From CAZGOM01 sp964542875 (GTDB lineage Bacteria; Planctomycetota; Phycisphaerae; Phycisphaerales; Phycisphaeraceae): 18,775 nt of DNA. The DNA lies in the NCBI GenBank assembly GCA_964542875.1, contig CAZIWA010000111.1, forward strand, positions 1 to 18,775, read 5' to 3'. Each line of letters starts with the position of its first letter. The first letter of the stretch is position 1. Both the position numbers and the translations under genes were made by a program. Positions 1-8,762 of this stretch are shown here, in pieces. The notes under the pieces were generated by a model, which was not told where the DNA came from, searched no databases, and saw nothing but the letters and a program-made list of their open reading frames with translations.

Positions 1-37
1 AACCCGATACCCCGGGTGCATGTGCCGACAAATACTC

Positions 38-81
38 CAAATGCTTTTACCCTGGGTTAAAGCACAGGGTAAAAGCATTTG
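38..81. repeat. Perfect 17-bp inverted repeat
   Basis: Positions 38-54 (CAAATGCTTTTACCCTG) are the exact reverse complement of 65-81, separated by a 10-nt spacer at 55-64. As RNA this would be a strong hairpin, but no T-run follows on either strand, so a classic intrinsic terminator is not supported. The same core (GGGTAAAAGCRTTTG) recurs on the minus strand at 211-230 and, more degenerate, at 158-177. The hairpin therefore looks like part of a local repeat family rather than an isolated regulatory site. Its function is unknown. Confidence 0.75.
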
Positions 82-157
82 CGATTTCCCACGCGCCCGG
101 GTTGCCGGGTGACGGGTTGCCGGGCGTCCATGAGGAACCTAAAGGGGAATCATGCCG

Positions 158-230
158 CAAAATGGCATTTACCTTGGATGGCATGAACTTATCGAAGCCC
201 CCGAATGCCTCAAACGCTTTTACCCAGGGG
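158..230 (-). repeat. Two further copies of the GGGTAAAAGC-type repeat
   Basis: Read on the minus strand, 211-230 contains CCCCTGGGTAAAAGCGTTTG and 158-177 contains CCAAGGTAAATGCCATTTTG. Both resemble the arms of the inverted repeat at 38-81. Copies at 38-54 and 211-230 also share similarity in the bases that follow (GAGGCATTCGG versus GAGTATTTGTCGG on the minus strand). This suggests a dispersed or decayed repeat unit upstream of the hydrolase gene. Spacing between copies is irregular, so this is not a CRISPR array. Confidence 0.5.
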
Positions 231-238
231 TCTATAAT
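210..238 (+). promoter_or_regulatory. Likely promoter for the hydrolase-mazG cluster
   Basis: A perfect sigma-70 -10 hexamer TATAAT lies at 233-238, about 31 bases before the chosen ATG. At the right distance upstream the best -35 candidate is only TCAAAC at 210-215, a weak match. The -10 box lies immediately after a copy of the local repeat, so the repeat may overlap the polymerase site. The position fits the first gene of the cluster; the weak -35 and unknown planctomycete consensus keep this tentative. Confidence 0.45.
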
Positions 239-269
239 CGGCGTGGGCATTTATTATGAGGGGTGATTG

Positions 270-1709
270 ATGCAGCCACGGTATTTTTTATCGCATGATC
301 TGTCGCGGACGCTGGATGCAGGTTGGGAAGTGCTGCCGGGGCCGGCATGGACGTTTGAGCAGGGGCCTTGCGGGGCGCTGATGACGGCCAAGGAGCCGGG
401 CCGGCACTTGGTTTATGTGCGTTCATGCTCGATGCCGGGGGATACGACGCGCGTGGTGTTTGACCAGGCTTCGCCTCGCAAGGGGAGGTTTTTGATTGGA
501 TTGCAGGCGGGGTTTGAGTTGATCGAGCTTTGGGTGGACTTTCAGACGGGGTTGATGGAACTCAACACGCATGAGTACCACAAGCCGCAGCCGAGGCTCA
601 AGGGGAAAGCGCCGGTGGGCGTAAAGGTGCTGGAAGTGGTGCGCGAGACGTGCGCGATGCCGGGGCTGGAGTATGAAGGATGCCGGATCACAGTGCTTGC
701 CGACGGGGTGCAGGTGGCACAGAGCGAGCCGATCGACTTTTTGCCTGAAGCGCTTTTGACGCTGGGGTTTGACGGGCCGGGGCGGGTGGTGATCAAGGCG
801 GTGGAGATTCAGGGGCCGGCGCGGCCTCGGCCGGAGTATGTGAACCTGGGGGTGTGGCAGCAGTCGATCAAACCGACGACGCGGGAGAATGTGGATGCGC
901 TGCTGGAAGGTGTGCGCCAAGCGGCCCAGGCGGGAGTGAAGATCCTGCTGACGCCCGAGACATCGCTCACGGGGCTGCGGCCCGACAGCCCGGAACTGGC
1001 GGATGAAGAGGCGATCCAGCGTGAGCTAAGGCGGTTTCAAGCCGGGGTGCAGGCCATCAACAACGCGCCCTACACGCTGGTGGGGTATCCGGAATGGCTT
1101 GATGGCCGGGATGTGGAAGGCGCACAACTGGAAAAGGTGAAGGTGAATGCGCACAGGTTTGTGCGGCCCGATGGATCTCTGGGGCCGGGCATGGCCAAGG
1201 TGCACTCATGCGAGGCCGGGCTGTGGCATGGACGCAAATACAACCTGCAACGCGTGGCGGGGGTGGAGATCGCCCTGGGCGTGTGCCACGACGGGCGCTA
1301 CCAGGATGTGTGGACGACGGGCGTGATGGCCGGCGCGCGGGTGTGCTTCCATGCCATCTCGGCAGGCAAAATAGCCGATGGAGCGAACATCCCCGAACGG
1401 CTGGCGGGGTATCAGAACCTTGGGCAGAACCTGGATGCATTCTGGGTGTTCTGCAACTCCGGCGGGGATGCGGGCATTGTGTACCCCTGCCGAAACGCCC
1501 GTGTACACAACACCGTGCTGGCTACGCCCCAGGCCCTCAGCGAGCAGAGCCCCACATGGCCGGTGTACTCTTACATGGGCGATCAACTGGCGCATGCCAG
1601 AATCAGGCTCTACGACGCAACGGGTTGCTATCCGGTACGCACGCTGCGCAACGGCAACGCGGCGTACAAGGCGTGGTCGAGCCTGATGCCGGCGGTGGTG
1701 GATGTCTGA
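270..1709 (+). CDS. Carbon-nitrogen hydrolase (nitrilase superfamily) with N-terminal beta-rich extension
   Basis: This 479-residue protein has a nitrilase-superfamily domain from about residue 190 to the end. The Glu-Lys-Cys triad is visible: E230 in PETSLTG, K310 in MAKVHSC and C339 in GVCHDGRYQD. The family hydrolyses amide or nitrile C-N bonds; the substrate cannot be read from the sequence. Residues 1-185 are an additional beta-rich region that I do not recognise, perhaps a jelly-roll or concanavalin-like fold, which most family members (about 260-320 aa) lack. No signal peptide is evident, so it is probably cytoplasmic. I chose ATG 270 over the in-frame TTG at 267 because GAGGGG (258-263) lies 6 bases upstream of it. 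The mazG-like gene starts 30 bases after its stop, suggesting co-transcription. Confidence 0.85.
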   Translation: MQPRYFLSHDLSRTLDAGWEVLPGPAWTFEQGPCGALMTAKEPGRHLVYVRSCSMPGDTTRVVFDQASPRKGRFLIGLQAGFELIELWVDFQTGLMELNTHEYHKPQPRLKGKAPVGVKVLEVVRETCAMPGLEYEGCRITVLADGVQVAQSEPIDFLPEALLTLGFDGPGRVVIKAVEIQGPARPRPEYVNLGVWQQSIKPTTRENVDALLEGVRQAAQAGVKILLTPETSLTGLRPDSPELADEEAIQRELRRFQAGVQAINNAPYTLVGYPEWLDGRDVEGAQLEKVKVNAHRFVRPDGSLGPGMAKVHSCEAGLWHGRKYNLQRVAGVEIALGVCHDGRYQDVWTTGVMAGARVCFHAISAGKIADGANIPERLAGYQNLGQNLDAFWVFCNSGGDAGIVYPCRNARVHNTVLATPQALSEQSPTWPVYSYMGDQLAHARIRLYDATGCYPVRTLRNGNAAYKAWSSLMPAVVDV

Positions 1710-1739
1710 GAGAGTCGTTTTTTTAAGGATCAAGGACCT

Positions 1740-2033
1740 ATGAGCAAAGAGCTGTCGATCAAGGCGTTTCAGGAGCACATCAAGGGCAAGTACTACGTGA
1801 CGGACAAGGCCCGGGGAACGCCGGCGACGTTCATGTGGTTCGTGGAGGAAGTGGGAGAGCTTTCAACGGCGCTGCATGGGCAAAAAGGAGTGATCGACCG
1901 GGACAATCTGGAAGAGGAATTCGCGGATGTGCTGGCATGGCTGTGCACGCTGGCAAACATCAATGATGTGGACCTGGAGAAGGCGATCGAGAAGAAGTAC
2001 CTCAAGGACGGCGGGCCTAAAGGGGTGAAGTGA
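1740..2033 (+). CDS. MazG-like nucleotide pyrophosphohydrolase
   Basis: This 97-residue all-alpha protein is a single-domain MazG-type NTP pyrophosphohydrolase. Such enzymes cleave (d)NTPs to NMP and pyrophosphate using metal ions held by an ExxE...ExxD motif. Here that motif is visible as E37xxE40 (in EEVGE) and E60xxD63 (in EEEFADVLAWL). The length fits the short single-domain class rather than the roughly 260-aa two-domain E. coli MazG. AAGGA at 1725-1729 is a well-spaced ribosome site, with another very close at 1732-1736. It follows the C-N hydrolase by 30 bases and probably shares its promoter. A house-cleaning role is likely; the preferred nucleotide is unknown. Confidence 0.85.
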   Translation: MSKELSIKAFQEHIKGKYYVTDKARGTPATFMWFVEEVGELSTALHGQKGVIDRDNLEEEFADVLAWLCTLANINDVDLEKAIEKKYLKDGGPKGVK

Positions 2034-2069
2034 GGAGAATTGGGGGAGCGGTTGGGCTGACGCGAAAGA

Positions 2070-2102
2070 GGACAGGTCTCTTTAAAGAAGAGAGACCTGT
2101 CC
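2070..2102. repeat. REP-like hairpin, copy 1 (GGACAGGTCTCT)
   Basis: GGACAGGTCTCT (2070-2081) and its exact reverse complement (2091-2102) form a 12-bp perfect stem around a 9-nt loop. It lies between the convergent ends of the mazG-like gene and the giant surface-protein gene. A related hairpin at 6258-6292 starts with the same GGACAGGT core, which points to a dispersed REP-like element. It could slow transcription from both sides, but no U-tract follows on either strand. Confidence 0.7.
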
Positions 2103-2135
2103 CCCTGAGGCGGGCACGGTGGTTGTTTGATGGCG

Positions 2136-5100
2136 TTACTGGGCGGGGAGATCGTCATCGACGATGGTGAGAATGTAGGAGTTGAATTCGTCGTAGACAT
2201 CGGGCTGGGTCTGGTTGCTCACGGTGATGTAGCGCGGGCCGGTGCTGAGGTCGGAGAGGCGGCGGTAGTTGCCGATGCGGGTGGCGGCGCTGAAGCCGGT
2301 GTCGGTGTGGAAGTCGCCCTCGGTGCCCACGAGCTGGAGAGACACGTTGGCGAGCACCGCTGCTGCGACGCGGCTGTTGAGGAAAGTGGCCTGGCCTGCC
2401 GGGGTGTTGGCCGCGATGACGGTGAAGGATTGCAGCTTGGCAGTAAGGCTTGTGAACTCAGATTTGGCAAGCGGCATGCCGGTGGTGGGATAGGTTGGGA
2501 CGACGCCGACAAAGAGCGTGCTGTTGAGGAAGGTGTTGACGCGGATGGCGCCGACGTTGCCGGGGCTGGTGATGGTGGTGTTATCGACATTGCCGGAGAT
2601 GGTGACGTTGCCCAGGAGGTTGGTATTGGCGGGCTGNNNNNNNNNNNNNNNNNNNNNNNNNNNNNNNNNNNNNNNNNNNNNNNNNNNNNNNNNNNNNNNN
2701 NNNNNNNNNNNNNNNNNNNNNNNNNNNNNNNNNNNNTATCGACATTGCCGGAGATGGTGACGTTGCCCAGGAGGTTGGTATTGGCGGGCTGGTTTTTGCC
2801 GATCTGAATGATGCCGTCGAAGTCGCCATTGATGGCGGGGACGCCGCCTTGGGCGGCGGCGCCAGTGACGTTGAGTGTGGTCAGCCTGGCGGCGTAGATT
2901 TCGCCTCGGGAGCTGTCGGCGAGGGTGATGGAGCCGATTTCCACGCCGGGGGCGGTGATGTCCCAGTAGTCGGTGTGGCCGGCTTTGAAGGAGGCCAGGC
3001 GGGTGACGACGTCCGGGCGGGTGCGGATGGTGAAGGCCATGGCCATGAACGAGCCGACGGTGACGGAGCCGACGGAACCGGTGACGTCCCAGTCGATGGA
3101 GCGGTTGAAGCTGCCGGCGAGCTCGCCTTTGATGTTCACTGTGCCCAGGGTGTTCAAGCGCGTATTTTCAGGGTTGCCGGTGAGGCGGAGCGCGGCGTCG
3201 ATGTCGCCGGGGACGGCGGGGTTTTGTGCGGTTTTGGCGATGCCGGTGACGTTCAGCGTGCCCAGCGTCTGACCGGAGATGTTGCCCTCAAGCCATGTGC
3301 CGACCCGGATGGAGTTGATGGAGCCGCTGATCTGGAGCGTGGATCCTGTGACGGCGCCGTCGACGTTGAAGGCGGCGATCCTGGAGCCGGTGACGCCCAG
3401 GCTGAGGGCTGCATTCTTGATGCTGATGGTGCCCAGGACGCCGCCTGAGAGAAAGGTCGAACCCTGAGTGAGGCCAGCGATCTGCAGGAGGCCAAGAGCG
3501 GGTGCGGCGTCGGTGGAGCCGTAGCCTTCGATGATGAACAAGCCGCCGACAATGTTGGCGGGGACGGGGGGTACGAGGTTGGTACCGGCACGGCCGATGA
3601 CCAGGAAGTTGGTGACGCTGTTTGCCTTGAGGCCGCCGCCCATCCATCCGCCGACGGTGAGCTTGCCGATCTTGGCGCCGACAAAACCGTTGGGGTCGGT
3701 GGCGTCGAGGTAGCCGGCCAGGAGATAGAGGCTATCGGCAGTTCCTTTAACGGTCAGGGAATCGATGCCGTCTTCGAATTGGACGTCCCAGATTTGGGCT
3801 GCGCCGACGGTGACGGAGCCGGTGTGATCATAGATGACCCATTTGTTGGAGACGGTGCCGCCGATGACGGCGGTGGTGATGGAGGGGCCGCCTTGGCGGC
3901 CGGTGCCGTAGGAGGTGAGGTTGGTCTGGAAGTCGCCGGCGATGATGAGGGTGCCGATGGAGCCGGTGTCGAAGGTGTCGGGAGTGCTGTCGAAGTCGTT
4001 CCAATCAATGGCGGTGAAGCGGCCGATGTAGCCGTTGGTTTCCAGTTTCAGGTCCGTGATATGGCCAAGGGTGAAGTCGGTGCGGGTGTTGATCGCGCCG
4101 CGGATGTCGATGTGGCGATCGCCGGGGCCGGTGATGTCGTGGAGCGTAATGGCGGAGATGTTGCTTTCCGCGATGAGGTTGTTGAGGAGGTCGACCTTGG
4201 CGGCGGTGAAGGTGTTCAAGTCGCTGTTGATATTGATGTTTTGAATGCTGGTGACGCCGGTGCCCTGTCCCAGGGTTTTGACGACGTCGATGGTGAGGGC
4301 CGATGCGCTGGTGCTGCGGTCCAGGGAGACGGAAATAATCTCGCGGGATTCCGGGTCATACAACACGGTTCCGGTGCCCGAGCCGGTGAGGGTGAAGATG
4401 ACGGAGTTTCCGTTCTGGTCGATGTGGGTGCGGTCGGCTTTGACGGTGGAGCGGGTGAACGTGAACACGCCGATCTTGGCGTCGGCTTCGATTGGGAAGG
4501 TGAAGTCTTCCCCGGTGTTGGTGGGGATGATGACCTGGCCGGAGAATGCGCCGGTCTTGTCGCCCTGGAAGGTGATGGCGAGGGTGGCGGATTCGCCGGG
4601 CAGGATCTGGGTGGGCGCGTCGGTGACGGTGAAGCCGGCGGGCAGGGTGATTTCACCCAACTCAAGGGTGGCGTTGCCGGGGTTGGTGATGGTGAAGGTG
4701 CGGGTGATCGGGCCGGAGCCGGTGGTGATCCAGCCGAAGTCGGTGTGGTCACTTTCGGAGGCGCCCAGCAGGCCGGGGGTGATGGTGTAGCCATTGCCGG
4801 AGATGCGGATTTTGGGGGTGATGGCTTCGTAGGTGCGGCCGATGACGGAGGTGGTTGCCTGCGATTCGTCGTTGTAGGCGGTCCAGAGGACGGTGAAGCC
4901 GCCTGAGCCGTCGGCGGTGATAACGGGCTCGATGGGGGAGATGCCGTTGGGCTCGGTGCTGATCTGAAGCCGGCCTTCTTCGGTTTTATCCGCCAGGTTG
5001 TATTGCACGCCGAGAACGACGCGGTTTGGCGCATCGGGTTCACCGGCGGCGTGCTGGGCGCGGTAGACGACGATGGCATGGCCGGGCGCGATGATGTCCA

Positions 5101-6073
5101 GCGATGGCTGGGTGTTGTAGCTGGTGTCGGGGCTGCTGATAAGGAATGGGCCGGCGACGGCGGTGAGGTTGTCGTCGAAATATCGGCCGACGATTTCGGT
5201 CAGAAAAGTGTCGGTGTTGAATTGCTCCCAGGCGAAGATGTAGGTGTGGGAGCCGGAGTCGTAGCCGAAGGTGTATCGGGGCTGAGTAATCGAGGCAACA
5301 GCGATGTCGATTTCCAGCGGGGTGCCGATTTTCTGGTTCTCCATGTCGAAGGCCTGCGCCCGGATATCGCTGTGAGTGCCGAATCCATCCGCGGTTGCAT
5401 AGGCGATGACATAGCCGTTGTCATTGAAGGCGATGGACGGGCTGGAGAACTCCACCAGGCCCGAATGCGAAGCGACGAGAATGTCGGGTGTGCTGGGAAC
5501 CCCGGAAAGATTGAAGCGTTTGAGATAGACAGAGGTGTCGATGGTGGTTTCATTGACAAGGGTGGATTGCGCCCAGGTGACCACGAAGTCGTTTTGCGGG
5601 GTGACCTGGATATCCGGGCTCTTGTCGAATCCGTTTTCCACGTGGGCGACTTGAAAGATATCGCCTACGGGGCCCTGGGTGTTGAAGAGCCGACCCTGGA
5701 TGGTGTCGCTGCCGACGGTCCAGACGGCGGCGTAGAGGTTAAAACGCAAGGCGGTGACGCTGACGTGATCGATGTTAAAGGCGGCAACGCCGTTGAGGTT
5801 AATGGGCTGGGACCATTGAGAATGGCTGTCGATCTTGTCCTGGACCATGACGGTCTTGTTGTTCTCGACCCAGGCCATGGTGAAGGATGTGGACTGCGTG
5901 GTGCGGTAATCGGGCGTGGCGGCGGGGTGAGCGCCGTTTGCCGCATAGACGGATTGATCACCCAAGGGCTGCACAACCGGCGCGGAAAGGAGCTGGCGCG
6001 CTTCGAGGGCTTCCAGGACGGGGCGGAGGCTCAGGGCGGACAGGCGTTTGGCGAGAGAGTTGAGAATGCGCAT
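2136..6073 (-). CDS. Giant secreted planctomycete surface protein with ASH-like domain and beta-helix-like repeats (interrupted by artificial gap)
   Basis: The ATG at 6073 has AAAGGG upstream at good spacing and is preferred over an in-frame TTG at 6115. The N-terminus has a short basic start and the motif LEALEARQLLSA (residues 20-31), known from planctomycete extracellular proteins. Residues about 430-545 resemble an ASH/choice-of-anchor-D immunoglobulin-like domain (TFTITNPGNATLELGEITLP). The rest is a long run of G-x-I/L/V beta-strand repeats (GSIGTLIIAGD, GSVGSVTVGSF, LGNVTISGNV), probably a beta-helix or beta-sandwich array. No catalytic motif is seen. The apparent frame break at 2637-2736 disappears when the N run and one 55-bp duplicate are removed (155 nt), giving 1260 residues ending in IVDDDLPAQ. 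It likely acts outside the cell or on its surface; adhesion is only a guess. Confidence 0.85.
2582..2791. other. Artificial scaffold gap 1: 100 N between identical 55-bp contig ends
   Basis: Positions 2582-2636 and 2737-2791 are identical over 55 bases, and exactly 100 N (2637-2736) separate them. This is what results when two contigs overlapping by one 55-base k-mer are scaffolded without merging. Removing 155 nt brings the downstream minus-strand frame into register with the upstream one and reads through as GNVDNTTITSPGNVGAIRV without a stop. The biological sequence is therefore very probably continuous here. Confidence 0.93.
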
Positions 6074-6542
6074 GGTTGACCCTTTGGGGGAGCGGAGAAT
6101 GTGATTGGACTGCAAGAGGACAAGAGGATAAGGGTACGCGAAGAAGATCGCGAAGGTTCGGCGGATTTTAGAGGGGGGGGCCCGCGTTTTGCGTCCCGTG
6201 TCCAGAGTTTGGAGATTTTATGTGGGATGTGTGGTTTAGCGAGGATTCAACGGAAAGGGGGACAGGTCCCTGAAGAAAGGGGATGTGTCCCCGAGGATGA
6301 GGAGTTCAGCATCGGTTTGGTGTGGGACTGGGTTGGCGTTCATGTGTCGGAGGGTGTTGTGCGCGGCGTCGTGGACTCGGCGCCACCCTACGTCACGAGG
6401 TTGATGGTGTGGCTATGTGGGGTGGGGTGGTGTAGGATTTGTGGTCCGTGTTTGGCTGGGCCTGCTCCGCGACGTGCGGGCTTAGCAAATGCTTAACTTT
6501 TGGATTGTCAGCCGTTTGATTTAACCGTAGGTTGGTTCACAT
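6074..6542. other. Divergent intergenic region between surface-protein gene and ppk1
   Basis: This 469-bp spacer separates the minus-strand surface-protein gene from plus-strand ppk1, so it must hold both promoters. It contains an 8-G homopolymer at 6173-6180, the REP-like hairpin at 6258-6292, and an imperfect GC-rich inverted repeat around 6461-6482 (GCCTGC ... GCGGGC). I see no convincing coding frame. A possible ppk1 -35 (TTGTCA, 6505-6510) lies 17 bases before a poor -10 (TAGGTT, 6528-6533). Confidence 0.5.
6258..6292. repeat. REP-like hairpin, copy 2 (GGGGACAGGTCCCT)
   Basis: GGGGACAGGTCCCT (6258-6271) pairs with GGGGATGTGTCCCC (6279-6292) over 14 positions, with one G-G mismatch and two G-U pairs, around a 7-nt loop. 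The GGACAGGT core matches the hairpin at 2070-2102. Copy 1 is perfect and copy 2 has drifted mainly in one arm. It lies upstream of the surface-protein gene, so the two copies bracket that gene. Confidence 0.6.
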
Positions 6543-8762
6543 ATGCCACGTCGCACTGAAAAACAGCGTCCTGTCCGTCAGGATTCCAGCCCCGTGTCCG
6601 ACACCGTGCCTGTGAAGCGCGACGGTGAGCAGGTTGAGTTCTTCAACCGGGACTTGAGCTGGCTGGAGTTCAACCGAAGGGTGTTGAACGAGGCTTTGGA
6701 CCCGCGTACGCCGCTGCTGGAGCGGGTGGGGTTTTTGTCGATTTTCAATTCGAACCTGGATGAATACTTCCAGAAGCGCGTGGGGGCGCTTAAGGCTGAG
6801 GTGGATGCGGGGGTGCAGACGCTGACGCCCGACGGGATGACGCCTACGCAGGTGCTGGCGGGCATCCGGAAGGTGGTGGGCGAGCAGCTTGAGGCGCAGG
6901 GGAAGGTGTTTACGCAGACGATCGTGCCGGAGCTCAAGCGGGAAGGGATTTTCCTGCTGGGCTGGGAAGAGCTGACCGACAGCGAGCGGGACTATTGCCG
7001 GCAGTATTTTCGGGCGAACATTTTTCCGGTGGTGACACCGCTGGCGGTGGACCCGAGCCACCCGTTTCCGTTTATTTCGAACTTGAGCCTGTCGGTGGCG
7101 CTTTTGCTGCGCGTGCCACTTTCGCCTGAGGCGGAGAAGCACCCGGCGGGCGAGATCACCGGTCAGCCGGGCGCGCTGCAGTTTGCCCGAATCAAGGTGC
7201 CCAAGGTATTGCCCAGGTGGGTGCGCGTGCAGGAGGCCGGGAAGGCGCAGACGCCGGGAATCTACCGGTATGTGAACCTGGCGAACATCGTGCGGCACAA
7301 CCTGCCGGACTTCTTTGAGGGGATGAAGATCGAGGAGACGGGGCTGTTTAAAGTGACGCGCAGCGCCGACGCGAGCCCGGAAGAGGATGAATCAGAAGAT
7401 CTGCTTGAGGTGATGGTGACGGCGATGCGGCAGCGGAAGTTCGCCGCTTGCGTGCGCCTGGAGACCGATGGGCCGGCGACGAGCCGGACGGCGCAGTACC
7501 TGGCCAAGCAGCTTGAGCTGGACCCGACGGACGTTTATCAATTGCCTTCGGAACTGGACTTCACGGACTTGAAGGTGGTGCAGGACCTGCCCTTGCCGAA
7601 GCTGAAGTATGAGCCCTGGACGCCGGTGGTGCCTTCGCGGCTGACGGACGACGATGGGGACATTTTCCATTCGATCCGGCAGGGGGACATCCTGGTTCAC
7701 CACCCGTACGAGAGCTTTTCGGCGAGCGTGGAAGGGTTCATCAAGGCGGCGGCGAAAGACCCCAAGGTGCTGGCGATCAAGCTGACGCTTTACCGGACGA
7801 GCCCGGACTCGCCGTTTATTCCCGAACTGATCCGGGCGGCGGACTCGGGCAAGCAGGTGGTGGCGCTGGTGGAGCTTAAGGCCCGCTTTGATGAAGAGCG
7901 GAACATGCAACTGGCTCAGGTGCTGGAAAAGTACGGCATTCACGTGGTGTACGGGCTGGTGGGGCTTAAGACGCACACCAAGACGTCGCTGGTGGTCCGG
8001 CATGAATCCGACGGCATGCGCTGCTACGCGCACATCGGCACGGGGAACTACAACTCGCGCACGGCCAACGTGTATACGGACCTTGGGCTGTTTACGTGCA
8101 ACCCGGAGATCACGCAGGACCTGGTGGAACTGTTCCACTTCCTGACGGGCCGGAACCAGAAGCGGGACTTCAGGCAGCTTCTGATTGCGCCGGTGAACAT
8201 GAAGCGCCGGTTTGTGGAGTTGATCGACCGGGAGATCAACGCGGCGGCGGCGTGGCGCCAGCGCGGGGCGGACGCCAAGGACCCCAACCGGCCGAGGATC
8301 GTGGCGAAGATGAACTCGCTGGAAGACCGAGGCATCTGCCGAAAGCTGTATGAGGCGAGCCAGGCGGGCGTGAAGATCCAATTGATCGTGCGCGGGTTCT
8401 GCTGCCTGCGGCCCGGGGTGCCGGGCATGAGCGAGAACATCACCGTGACGAGCACGATCGGGCGGTTCCTGGAACACAGCCGGATTTATTACTTCCACAA
8501 CGGCGGGGCATCGGAGTATTACATCGGGTCGGCGGACTGGATGTACCGGAACCTGAACAACCGGGTGGAGTGCATTACGCCGATCCACGAGCCTTCGGCG
8601 CGGGCGCGCCTGCGGGAGGTGCTGGACATCATGCTGGCGGACCAGCGGCAGACGTGGGATCTGTCGACCGATGGGGTGTACACGCAGCGCAAGCCGGACC
8701 CTTCGCGGCCGGAGTCTGCGATCGGGGTGCATCAGCGGCTGATGGGGCTGGCGCGATCTTAA
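6543..8762 (+). CDS. ppk1: Polyphosphate kinase 1
   Basis: This 739-residue cytoplasmic enzyme transfers the gamma-phosphate of ATP to inorganic polyphosphate, reversibly. The N domain starts with FFNRDLSWLEFNRRVL (residues 33-48). The C1 domain has HPYESFSASVEGFI, KLTLYRTS and KTHTKTSLVVR, where H478 is in the position of the autophosphorylated histidine (His435 of E. coli). The second conserved histidine, H645, lies in RFLEHSRIYYF. GTGNYNSRTANVYTD is also typical. Length is normal for the family (about 690-740). The ribosome site is weak; AGG at 6529-6531 is the best. It stands alone, with a minus-strand gene upstream and a poorly coding spacer downstream, so it is probably monocistronic. 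Identity is certain from the whole-length motif pattern. Confidence 0.97.
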   Translation: MPRRTEKQRPVRQDSSPVSDTVPVKRDGEQVEFFNRDLSWLEFNRRVLNEALDPRTPLLERVGFLSIFNSNLDEYFQKRVGALKAEVDAGVQTLTPDGMTPTQVLAGIRKVVGEQLEAQGKVFTQTIVPELKREGIFLLGWEELTDSERDYCRQYFRANIFPVVTPLAVDPSHPFPFISNLSLSVALLLRVPLSPEAEKHPAGEITGQPGALQFARIKVPKVLPRWVRVQEAGKAQTPGIYRYVNLANIVRHNLPDFFEGMKIEETGLFKVTRSADASPEEDESEDLLEVMVTAMRQRKFAACVRLETDGPATSRTAQYLAKQLELDPTDVYQLPSELDFTDLKVVQDLPLPKLKYEPWTPVVPSRLTDDDGDIFHSIRQGDILVHHPYESFSASVEGFIKAAAKDPKVLAIKLTLYRTSPDSPFIPELIRAADSGKQVVALVELKARFDEERNMQLAQVLEKYGIHVVYGLVGLKTHTKTSLVVRHESDGMRCYAHIGTGNYNSRTANVYTDLGLFTCNPEITQDLVELFHFLTGRNQKRDFRQLLIAPVNMKRRFVELIDREINAAAAWRQRGADAKDPNRPRIVAKMNSLEDRGICRKLYEASQAGVKIQLIVRGFCCLRPGVPGMSENITVTSTIGRFLEHSRIYYFHNGGASEYYIGSADWMYRNLNNRVECITPIHEPSARARLREVLDIMLADQRQTWDLSTDGVYTQRKPDPSRPESAIGVHQRLMGLARS

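Noticed and set aside
38..230. CRISPR array
   Set aside because: Copies are irregularly spaced, degenerate and partly inverted, with no spacer-like regularity or cas genes.
47..250. 67-codon minus-strand frame starting at 250
   Set aside because: It runs through several copies of the local repeat and stops inside the inverted repeat; no ribosome site or known family. More likely repeat-derived than a gene.
2070..2102. Bidirectional rho-independent terminator
   Set aside because: The stem is strong but no T-run follows on either strand, and a sibling hairpin upstream of another gene argues for a dispersed repeat.
2136..2640. Genuine frameshift or pseudogene in the surface-protein gene
   Set aside because: The break coincides with an artificial N run and vanishes once the duplicated 55-mer is removed.
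3779..4906. Long plus-strand frame opposite the surface-protein gene
   Set aside because: Its Gly/Asp/Ala/Val-only composition is the antisense reflection of the G/C-rich codons of the real minus-strand gene.
6101..6496. 131-codon plus-strand frame between the surface gene and ppk1
   Set aside because: It reads through the G-homopolymer and the REP-like hairpin, has no family features and an implausible composition.
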